This document shows, one piece after another, positions 43,837 to 51,187 of a stretch of DNA of 64,000 nucleotides. This DNA is from Undibacterium hunanense. GTDB taxonomy: Bacteria; Pseudomonadota; Gammaproteobacteria; Burkholderiales; Burkholderiaceae_D. Under the pieces are notes generated by a model. The model made no database searches. It saw only the letters and a program-made list of their open reading frames with translations, and was not told where the DNA came from. Both the position numbers and the translations under genes were made by a program. The DNA lies in assembly GCF_014284335.1 (NCBI RefSeq), contig NZ_JACOGF010000008.1, positions 124,001 to 188,000 of the forward strand, read 5' to 3'. Numbering within the stretch: the stretch's first letter is position 1; each line of letters begins with the position of its first letter.

Positions 43837-44110
43837 ATTCTGTTTTGCTTGCTCAGGCGCTTCAATCAAATCGGGCAAACAGAATTGTAGCGGGTGGCGG
43901 CAGCTTTGTATGGAAGAGATGCTGGAAATACCCGATCAAACATAAACCCGTGCAGACATTGATAGCCCGGACCATACACAAGCCTATCTATGTGAACTTA
44001 TGCCCACCTATGCCAATCTGCCAGCAAATGGTAAATTAGTACGCTTGCACGGCTTGCAACGACATTGACGCCCAACACCACAATCTGACAGCAGGGACAA
44101 CAGGAAAAAA

Positions 44111-44629
44111 ATGATTACATCTATCAAAGTGAATAATGCAGGACTGATACTCTTGCAAAGCTATGTCCCCACGCTTTTCTCACATCTGCATCTGACCGAA
44201 GACAATCGCTTCATCTCTGCCGAAGCACAACAGCGTGCTGTCCACTACCTGCAGTTTTTAGTAACCGGGCATAGCCAGACCGCCGACCAGTATCTGACGC
44301 TGAATAAAATCCTGTGCGGCTTCAAACCACAAGACACCGTGGGCACCGGCATCACATTGACAGCAGAAGAAGCACTCCTGTGCGAGGGCATGCTGCACGC
44401 CTTCATGGGCCATTGGTCCGCAATCGGTGCCAGCTCAGTAGAAGGCATGCGTGGTAATTGGCTGGTCAGGGATGGTGCGCTAGATGGCTCGTCAGGCGAC
44501 AGCGCAGACTGGCACCTGAAAGTGGAAAAACGCGCTTACGATGTACTTATCAACCAGTGCCCGTTTAGTTTTTCCATCATCAAATTTCCGTGGATGAATA
44601 AGGTGTTGCGGGTGACTTGGCCGACTTAA
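44111..44629 (+). CDS. stand-alone C-terminal domain of contractile-injection-system tape-measure proteins
   Basis: 172 aa, AGGA before the ATG. The sequence VNNAGLILLQSYVPTLFSHL, then AVHYLQFLVTGHS, LTLNKILCGF, LLCEGMLHAFMGHWSAIG, and the final KFPWMNKVLRVTWPT follow the pattern of the C-terminal end of the large eCIS/Afp-type tape-measure proteins. Here it exists alone, without the long N-terminal ruler. No sheath, tube or baseplate genes are in the window. It lies 3 kb from DUF4157 proteins that are typical of the same systems, so it may be a leftover, or a capping or adaptor protein for effectors. Confidence 0.7.
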   Translation: MITSIKVNNAGLILLQSYVPTLFSHLHLTEDNRFISAEAQQRAVHYLQFLVTGHSQTADQYLTLNKILCGFKPQDTVGTGITLTAEEALLCEGMLHAFMGHWSAIGASSVEGMRGNWLVRDGALDGSSGDSADWHLKVEKRAYDVLINQCPFSFSIIKFPWMNKVLRVTWPT

Positions 44630-44717
44630 TTTTAAGTTGTCATTCACGCCAGCAGAAGTAAAAATCAAGATGACTGAATATTTTTCTGCCAGCACGTCCA
44701 AAAACATTGAAAGGATA

Positions 44718-45212
44718 TTACTTCTTGACCTCGCGCCCTGTCCTGATGTCGTAAAAGAAAACGACATCATCAGCCCGACGTACTCTCAACTCACGATCAT
44801 CACTCACACCTTCAACAGTTCCCCAATAATAGTGGGATGCTGTTGTCACCAGAATGCTCTTACGCGTGACAAACTCTTTAACAGAGACTGTTTTAAAAAT
44901 TTTTCCATTTTTCCAAAACGTGAATAATGGCAGACTATCTTGATAATCTCGGGGTATTAAATTCAATCCGGAATAATACGTCACGAAATACTCGCCATCG
45001 TTGGCAATATAAAATGACCGGAACCAAGACGGTATGTGCCAGATTATTTTGCCATCACGGCTGGTAGCGACCGTCCCTTCTTTGGGGTCTGACGTCACGA
45101 TGAATTCTTTATTGATGCTTTCTTTTCTGAGTACCGTTGGTGGCTCCAAAGGTGTATCTGCATAAGCAGTAATCGTACTCAAAGCAAAAAATAGAGTTAC
45201 AAAATATTTCAT
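44718..45212 (-). CDS. small secreted hypothetical protein
   Basis: 164 aa from ATG 45212, with GGAGG just upstream. Signal peptide (YFVTLFFALSTITAYA, cleavage near 18). The mature part is beta-rich and ends with a charged tail (YDIRTGREVKK). No family recognised. It begins 32 bp after the WYL regulator in the same direction and is probably cotranscribed. AT-richer than its neighbour. Confidence 0.6.
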   Translation of the reverse strand: MKYFVTLFFALSTITAYADTPLEPPTVLRKESINKEFIVTSDPKEGTVATSRDGKIIWHIPSWFRSFYIANDGEYFVTYYSGLNLIPRDYQDSLPLFTFWKNGKIFKTVSVKEFVTRKSILVTTASHYYWGTVEGVSDDRELRVRRADDVVFFYDIRTGREVKK

Positions 45213-45243
45213 CACGCCTCCTCCAGATTTTAAGTAAATCAAT

Positions 45244-46209
45244 TCACACCCCATACAACGCCCCCATCTCCCCCACCACATCCCTCATCCTGCTACGCAA
45301 TTCCGGTGGTTCCAGCACTTCGGCGTCTTTGCCAAAGCGCAGTATTTCTGCGCTGGCTTGCCACAGTGATCCTACTGGGATGGTGGCGGTGGTCCAGCCT
45401 TGTTCGTCCACTTCTTTGGACAGGTGCATTTCGGCGTAGACATAGGGCGACAAAAAGTGTTCACACATTTTGACGCCCAGGGGTGACAGGCGGATGGTGG
45501 CCTGGCTGTTATACATGTCCTGTTCCACTCTGCGGGTGGATGCGCGCCAGTAGTGGGTGAGGTCGAAGCTGGCCGGGCGTTCGAAATGTTGTTCCAGCAG
45601 ATTGAAATCGAGTATGCGTGAGATGCGATAGGTGCGAGGTCTGTCGTCCACCTGCCCTACCAGATACCAGGCACCACCTTTCATGACCATGCCCAGGGGC
45701 TGGACGGTTCTTTCCTTGATGCCTTTCCAGCTTTCATAGCGGATATGGATCAAGCGTTGCGTCCATACGGCATCGGCCACCTGCGGCAGGTAATGCGGCT
45801 GATCTGTCAGCGAAAACCAGGCGGGGGCATCCAGGTGGAAGCGCGAACGCATTTGCATGGCACCGTCACGCAAGGCCGCCGGCATGGCAGACAGCAGCTT
45901 GTTTTGCGCCGCCACCATGACAGACCCCAGGCCCATGTCGGTGGCGGCACCGGCCAGGCCGCTCATGAACAGGGCTTCGGCTTCTTTGGCGGACAAGCCA
46001 TTCAATTGCGTACGATAACCGTCCAGCAGCCGGTAGCCGCCTGCCGAACCGCGTTCGCTATAGACGGGGATGCCTGCCTCGCTCATGGAATCGATGTCAC
46101 GATAAATGGTGCGCAAGGTGACACCGCACTCGTCCGCCAGTTCAGGCGCAGTGGCAAAACCCCGCGCTTGCAGGATGGTGAGGATGGAGATCAGTCGGCT
46201 GGCGCGCAT
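45244..46209 (-). CDS. WYL-domain transcriptional regulator (YafY type)
   Basis: 321 aa from ATG 46209. N-terminal HTH_11 (RASRLISILTILQARGFATA, then CGVTLRTIYRDIDSMSEAG) followed by the WYL sensor domain (IRYESWKGIKERTVQPLGMV, GAWYLVGQVDDRPRTYRISR) and the C-terminal extension. Such regulators respond to small ligands or nucleic acid and often act on the gene next to them; the divergent GST gene 150 bp away is the natural target. Confidence 0.88.
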   Translation of the reverse strand: MRASRLISILTILQARGFATAPELADECGVTLRTIYRDIDSMSEAGIPVYSERGSAGGYRLLDGYRTQLNGLSAKEAEALFMSGLAGAATDMGLGSVMVAAQNKLLSAMPAALRDGAMQMRSRFHLDAPAWFSLTDQPHYLPQVADAVWTQRLIHIRYESWKGIKERTVQPLGMVMKGGAWYLVGQVDDRPRTYRISRILDFNLLEQHFERPASFDLTHYWRASTRRVEQDMYNSQATIRLSPLGVKMCEHFLSPYVYAEMHLSKEVDEQGWTTATIPVGSLWQASAEILRFGKDAEVLEPPELRSRMRDVVGEMGALYGV

Positions 46210-46359
46210 GTCAGGATGGTGCGGAATGGTTGAGATTAAATAATTTTTCAATAATAACCAATCCTGACAAAAGATGACAGGTATCAAGCCGTATTCTGTT
46301 CACATCGGCCAAGCAATGACGCTTTACAGCCGCCAACCCTGACACAGAAAGGCAAGATC

Positions 46360-47034
46360 ATGAGCAACAATGACAACATCACCCTGTTCTATTCCCCCCA
46401 AACCCGCGCTACCGGCACGCTGACCTTACTGGAGGAAATGGGTGCGCCTTATCAATTGCATGTCTTGAACATGAAGGCTGGTGAGCAAAGGCAAGCTCCG
46501 TATCTGGCCATTAACCCCATGGGCAAGGTACCGGCCCTGCTGCATCATGGCGAGCTGATCACGGAACAGATTGCTGTCTTTATGTACCTGGCAGAGCTGT
46601 TTCCGGAAACTGGCCTGAGCCCTGCCCCAAGCAGCCGCCTGCGTGGCACTTATCTGCGCTGGATGGCATTTTATGCTTCCTGTTTTGAACCGGCCCTGGT
46701 GGACAAGTCACAGCAAAATCCGCCAGCATCCCCATCGATGTGTCCTTACGGCGATTTTGATACGATGCTCAATACCGTTACCGCCCAACTGGCAAAAGGA
46801 CCTTACCTGCTGGGTGAACAACTGTCGGCAGCAGATATCCTGTGGGGCAATGCCTTGAACTGGGGCACGATGTTCAAGCTGGTGCCCGAAACCCCGATCA
46901 TCATGGAGTATGTACAGCGCATCACCAGCCGCCCTTCGTTCGTCAAAGTCGGCGCGATGGATGCCGCCTGGGCTGCTGAGCATGAGCGGGCTGTGAATGA
47001 AATGAATGAAGCGAAAGAGGGTAAGGCGGCGTAA
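46360..47034 (+). CDS. glutathione S-transferase
   Basis: 224 aa with the thioredoxin-like N-domain (ITLFYSPQTRATGTLTLLEE, NPMGKVPALLHHGELITEQI with the cis-Pro and Glu-Gln glutathione contacts) and an all-helical C-domain (LGEQLSAADILWGNALNWG). Bacterial GST of the beta/Ure2p-like group; detoxification role likely but substrate unknown. Divergent from the WYL regulator. Confidence 0.88.
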   Translation: MSNNDNITLFYSPQTRATGTLTLLEEMGAPYQLHVLNMKAGEQRQAPYLAINPMGKVPALLHHGELITEQIAVFMYLAELFPETGLSPAPSSRLRGTYLRWMAFYASCFEPALVDKSQQNPPASPSMCPYGDFDTMLNTVTAQLAKGPYLLGEQLSAADILWGNALNWGTMFKLVPETPIIMEYVQRITSRPSFVKVGAMDAAWAAEHERAVNEMNEAKEGKAA

Positions 47035-47167
47035 GGTGGGGTGACGAGCGCGGGGGCTAATTCAGCAAAAGTTTAAGTCTGCAAAAATACCTGATGTATT
47101 ACCGCTTTAAACAAACGCTACATCACTTGCCCCTTCGCTCAACTGCCATACTAACAGCCAGTTAATC

Positions 47168-47201
47168 AGTAGCAGAAATTGAAAAATCTCTCTCTGCTAC
47201 T
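47168..47201 (-). terminator. possible terminator after the first DUF4157 gene
   Basis: A perfect 9-bp inverted repeat (AGTAGCAGA/TCTGCTACT, 16-nt loop) lies 40 bp beyond the DUF4157 stop on the minus strand. No U-run follows, so termination is uncertain. Confidence 0.35.
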
Positions 47202-47240
47202 CACATCCCTTGACACGAATCGCCTCTGAGTTAGTCATGA

Positions 47241-48590
47241 TTACTCGAAGGCAGTCCCAAGACTGAAATCATCAGCCCACTCTGTCTCTTTAACAACTGA
47301 GCCTGTCGCATTTTTATCTTTCTTTTCTTTTTTAAATCCTTCTGCAATTTTTTTTGCCTCTGCAATACTGGATTCTAAGTTACTTTCTGGCGAATTCATC
47401 ATAACCGCAACGGCATCACGCAGAGTACCTCTTATCCTCTCTGCGTAATCATCATGATCTTTGAGTTCAACAAGTGTGCCTGTTTCTATTTGTTTTAAAG
47501 GCGCGCCTACCGTGACCGTTGTGGTCCAATCATCGGGTTTAGCCATTACAGCTTTAATTTCGTGCGGAGTTTGATTTCTAAGCTCGCCGCTCTTGCCCGT
47601 GACCACGTGACCTTTAAATTTTACCTCTGCCGGCTTCAATTCTGGTTTAAATAAGTGTGCATGGCACTCGTTTTTTGAATGTTGATCCAATTCCCACGCA
47701 TAGAACTCTCCCGCAGCCCATTGCTTCAGGTGCGTTTTTTCTTCAGCGATATGGGCCAGCAATGGTCGATCAACCAATTTAGTATCTGCTAAAGCCTGCA
47801 CAACCTTGCTCCCCCCTGTCTGCGACATGAGCTTCCTCTGTACGGGATCACGGCCCTCCACGCTTTCGCGTCCATGCGCAGTCTGGCTGTCCCGCGCCAA
47901 CTGTGCCGTGTCCAGGCTCAGGGCTTTGCTGCCCATCATATCTGCTTCACTCTCAAGGCCGGCGTCATCATTGACCTGCACCCCGGCCTTCATCTGGAAA
48001 GTTGGCCGGACGCGGCCCTGTTTCTGTTGCACTACGTGCCAGGCTTCGTGCGGCAGGTGTTGTTCTTGCCCGGGTGCCAGGTGGATATCGGTGCCCTGGG
48101 CATAGGCGTGCGCCTGCAACTGCGCTGGTTGTGGCGAGTTGTAATGCACTTTCACATCGTCGAGCGAATGACCAGACAAGCCTTCGATGCCTGACTTAAG
48201 ATTGTCCGGCAAACCGGTGTTGTTCGGCTTGGGTGCAGCGACTTGCACCTCGCGCTGCACAGGTGCTGCCTCTGCCATGCGTTGCAATGGCGCATTGCCC
48301 GTAGCAGTGCCCAGGCGATGGCTTTGTGCGCTTTGATCCGCCATGCGCTGTATCGCCTGCATGTGCTGCGCCTGAGGACTGTTGTTCATCATGGCTTGCA
48401 GTGCGCTGGCTTGTGTTGCCTGCGGGCTGTTGTTCACCAGTGTCTGCAATTGCCGCTGCGCGACTGCTGCCGGGCGATTGTCTGCAAATGCTGCCTGTGG
48501 CTCCGTACTGAGTTGCGCCGGTTGCGATTCAACTCTGATTGCTTGCTGTGCTGTTTGTGCTTCAGCAGGCGCGGGTTGTTGGGTTTTCAT
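47241..48590 (-). CDS. DUF4157 protein, candidate injection-system effector
   Basis: 449 aa. Residues 37-90 contain the segment shared with the two later proteins (DNRPAAVAQRQLQTLVNNSP, QALQAMMNNSPQ-like). DUF4157 spans about 125-235, with HEAWH at 181-185 and ESEAD as the likely third zinc ligand. The C-terminal 200 residues (from about 250) are unrelated to anything I recognise and are encoded by AT-richer DNA, the pattern of a swapped toxin module. DUF4157 proteins are associated with extracellular contractile injection systems and often are cargo. It follows the methyltransferase/TPR gene by 42 bp. Confidence 0.75.
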   Translation of the reverse strand: MKTQQPAPAEAQTAQQAIRVESQPAQLSTEPQAAFADNRPAAVAQRQLQTLVNNSPQATQASALQAMMNNSPQAQHMQAIQRMADQSAQSHRLGTATGNAPLQRMAEAAPVQREVQVAAPKPNNTGLPDNLKSGIEGLSGHSLDDVKVHYNSPQPAQLQAHAYAQGTDIHLAPGQEQHLPHEAWHVVQQKQGRVRPTFQMKAGVQVNDDAGLESEADMMGSKALSLDTAQLARDSQTAHGRESVEGRDPVQRKLMSQTGGSKVVQALADTKLVDRPLLAHIAEEKTHLKQWAAGEFYAWELDQHSKNECHAHLFKPELKPAEVKFKGHVVTGKSGELRNQTPHEIKAVMAKPDDWTTTVTVGAPLKQIETGTLVELKDHDDYAERIRGTLRDAVAVMMNSPESNLESSIAEAKKIAEGFKKEKKDKNATGSVVKETEWADDFSLGTAFE

Positions 48591-48632
48591 AAGCGTTAAC
48601 ACCTGTACAGGTTTCTGGCGATTCAGGACATT

Positions 48633-50300
48633 TCACTTTATTTCGTTGCGCTTTTCTGCATTCTGCTGAATTTCATTTTCTATCGCAGTCAGCATGACAC
48701 ACGCCGGTTCGTAGTCAGGATCAAGTTGCAGGGCGTCGTTAACATACTGCAATGCCTGTGACAACTGGCCCAGGTTGTAGTGGCACATGCCCAGGTTGTA
48801 CAGCGTGGGGCTGGCCTTGCCATACAGGCTGAGTGACTGTTCCAGATACGTAATGGCCTCTGGATAATATTCAATTTCATACAGCAGGCTACCCAGCGCA
48901 AAGGCGAGGTCGCGCACCTCGCCCAGCGGGTAATAGTTGTGCCACACCTGCGCGGCCATGTCGGCGACTTCCCGTTTGAGCGGGCCTACCAGCGTTGTCG
49001 CATGTTGCATCAGGGCGATATAACATCCCCAGAAGTTGGTGGCATCCCAACCGCTCATGCGCAAATAAGCCAGTATTTGTTCCATTTCCAGGCTGTCGGC
49101 ATGGGCCTGGATAAGGCGCTTAAAACTGAAGAAATCATCAGGGCCGATGTCGCTGATATGTTCGGTAAATGCCTGCTGCGTTTCTACAAACTGCGCAGGG
49201 TTTTGTCCGGCTGCATGCAATGGCGCACCAGCAAACACGGCAGCGCAAATATACAGGTCCTGATGGCGCTGCGGCGTGGACATCCACAAGCCACCCTGCT
49301 GGTCAACATACTGCGCAATGGCGTGATAGTTGACCGATAGTGAAATACTGCCGTGGCTGACCAGGCCAGGCGCGCCACGGAAACGCAGATCATCTTCACG
49401 GCCATAACCTTTGTCGGCAGAAATCAGCAGCAAACGGTTGTGACTGATATGGCGTAAATGCGTGAGATAACGCAGCGATTGCACTGGCAAGAGCACATGG
49501 CTGTCTGCCAGGTGTTGCCGGTAATGGGCCAGTATCAGATTGAATTCTGGCTCGGGATAATAATCACCAGCCACAGGCACATCATGCCACCGTGCCTGCA
49601 CGCGTTGCAACAGGGTGACATCGTTGATATCGGGTTCTGGTTGCTGGCTGTGCAGTGACACCAGGCTTTCATGCAAGGTGCCGTCGTTGACGTAAAACGC
49701 ATCCTGTTCAATGCTGTCAAAAACGTAATTGGCAATCACCACCAGCGGATTGTTGAGCTGCGCCTGCGATAGCGTCACGCCAGAATGTTGCAAGACAATG
49801 TCTTCAGTCTTGCTCATATCAACCAGCGCAAAATCAAGCCAGCCCTGCTGTATATAATTTTGTAAAAACGGATGCTGCCGCCAGAATGCGAGATTTTTTT
49901 CACAAAAATCGCTCATCACATAACACACAGGAATATGGCTGAGGGCCGACTGCTGCCAGACCGTAAAAAACTTTTTGATGAAATGGTAAGAGAACCGCCC
50001 GGAACCAGCACCCAGTTCCAGTACATACAAAGACTGGCTCAGACCCAGTGGCCGTTGCTGATCACGCAATAAATCACGCAAATAAGCAAACACCAGCCTG
50101 GCATACGCCCTGGCAATAAAGGTATTGCTGGTGATGTAATGCGGCACGATGCTGTTGCGCCAGGCATCAATGCTTTGCTCGCTAAAAAAGCGGCGCTGCA
50201 AACCCCACAGCAAAGACGCAGACAGACGCTGGTTTTGCTCCACTACAAAGCCAGATGCCGGGGTTGCCTGTGTGGTGGGTTCTTGCTCTGTGGTTTCCAT
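48633..50300 (-). CDS. SAM-dependent methyltransferase-like protein with TPR tail
   Basis: 555 aa. Residues 65-330 resemble a class I methyltransferase of the MidA kind (LYVLELGAGSGRFSYHFIKK at motif I, CYVMSDFCEKNLAFW, VVIANYVFDSI). The C-terminal 110 residues are tetratricopeptide repeats (EIEYYPEAITYLEQSLSLYG, PTLYNLGMCHYNLGQLSQAL). First gene of an operon with the DUF4157 gene, so it may modify or chaperone that protein (inference). It has no signal peptide. Confidence 0.7.
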   Translation of the reverse strand: METTEQEPTTQATPASGFVVEQNQRLSASLLWGLQRRFFSEQSIDAWRNSIVPHYITSNTFIARAYARLVFAYLRDLLRDQQRPLGLSQSLYVLELGAGSGRFSYHFIKKFFTVWQQSALSHIPVCYVMSDFCEKNLAFWRQHPFLQNYIQQGWLDFALVDMSKTEDIVLQHSGVTLSQAQLNNPLVVIANYVFDSIEQDAFYVNDGTLHESLVSLHSQQPEPDINDVTLLQRVQARWHDVPVAGDYYPEPEFNLILAHYRQHLADSHVLLPVQSLRYLTHLRHISHNRLLLISADKGYGREDDLRFRGAPGLVSHGSISLSVNYHAIAQYVDQQGGLWMSTPQRHQDLYICAAVFAGAPLHAAGQNPAQFVETQQAFTEHISDIGPDDFFSFKRLIQAHADSLEMEQILAYLRMSGWDATNFWGCYIALMQHATTLVGPLKREVADMAAQVWHNYYPLGEVRDLAFALGSLLYEIEYYPEAITYLEQSLSLYGKASPTLYNLGMCHYNLGQLSQALQYVNDALQLDPDYEPACVMLTAIENEIQQNAEKRNEIK

Positions 50301-50610
50301 GCGATGGTGGACCGGGTAAGGTAAGGGCTAACGAGTAAGAAAAAAAGAATCTGCCTTGATGAAACGGCCATTGGGTCAATTGATCAATTGGTCTGGTCTT
50401 TGCTGACGCGCGCAGCCGTTTTCTCATGGTGTGATTTCATTCCGGTTTCCTGACGAACGTCCTGATGAATTTACATTGTTATTATAATAATTTTGGTGTA
50501 ATTTATCACTTGTTTCGTTTTTTCGTGTTGTAGACTGGTGCTTTGGCCCTTCTTCATCACGAAAAAAGCCAAATGCCAGTCAATCCATTCCATACATGCC
50601 AGGGTGATTT
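50301..50610. other. divergent intergenic region, AT-rich core
   Basis: 310 bp between the methyltransferase/TPR gene and the small repeat protein. An AT-rich core (50470-50515, with TTATTATAATAATTTT) should carry one or both promoters. A TTGATCAATTGATCAA-like run near 50375-50392 is palindromic. Nothing coding is seen. Confidence 0.4.
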
Positions 50611-51000
50611 ATGAAATCGCGTCTCTCAGCACCGGTAGAAGCAACAAGACAAAGTCCTTCGTGGCAAAACACGCCGCTGCAAAAAAAGAAAAATCCGCCA
50701 GGCTTTACGGATCAAAGGCCCGCTGCCATCGCGCAAATGAAACTGCAGGCCATGGCAAGCAGCAGTCCACAAGCCATGCAGCTCAAGGCAAGAATGGACG
50801 TATCGGGCCAGCATAACCTGCCGGTACAGCGTGCAAAAGAGGACGACCTCATGCAAGGCAAGTTTCAGACAGCGCAACTGGCCAAGGAAGACGAGCTTAC
50901 GCAGGGCAAGTTCGACACTGCCCAACTGGCGAAAGAAGATGAACTGACGCAAGGCAAGTTTGAACCTGTGCAACGGGTGGAAGACGAAGAACCGGCATAA
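50611..51000 (+). CDS. small repeat protein with shared effector N-terminus
   Basis: 129 aa, AGGGTG 5 nt before the ATG. Residues 36-65 (DQRPAAIAQMKLQAMASSSP and QAMQLKARMD) match the segment found near the start of both DUF4157 proteins. From about residue 79 there are three 16-aa repeats (AKEDDLMQGKFQTAQL, AKEDELTQGKFDTAQL, AKEDELTQGKFEPVQR). No DUF4157 domain and no catalytic motif. Such KFxxVQR repeats are common in linkers of DUF4157 proteins. Possibly a cargo adaptor or an effector reduced to its packaging part. Confidence 0.65.
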   Translation: MKSRLSAPVEATRQSPSWQNTPLQKKKNPPGFTDQRPAAIAQMKLQAMASSSPQAMQLKARMDVSGQHNLPVQRAKEDDLMQGKFQTAQLAKEDELTQGKFDTAQLAKEDELTQGKFEPVQRVEDEEPA

Positions 51001-51187
51001 GGTATCTGTACGTAGACATCAGTACACATGGTACACACAAGCACACATAGGGCTAATTCGTAACACATCACCAGGCCAGCAAGGCCGTAGCTTGCTGCGC
51101 CATGGTGGTGCTACGACAAAAATGCATTCCCGCAGTCTGTATTGAGATTTAGCGTCGCTCCACTTTTATCGAATACAGTCAATCTCT

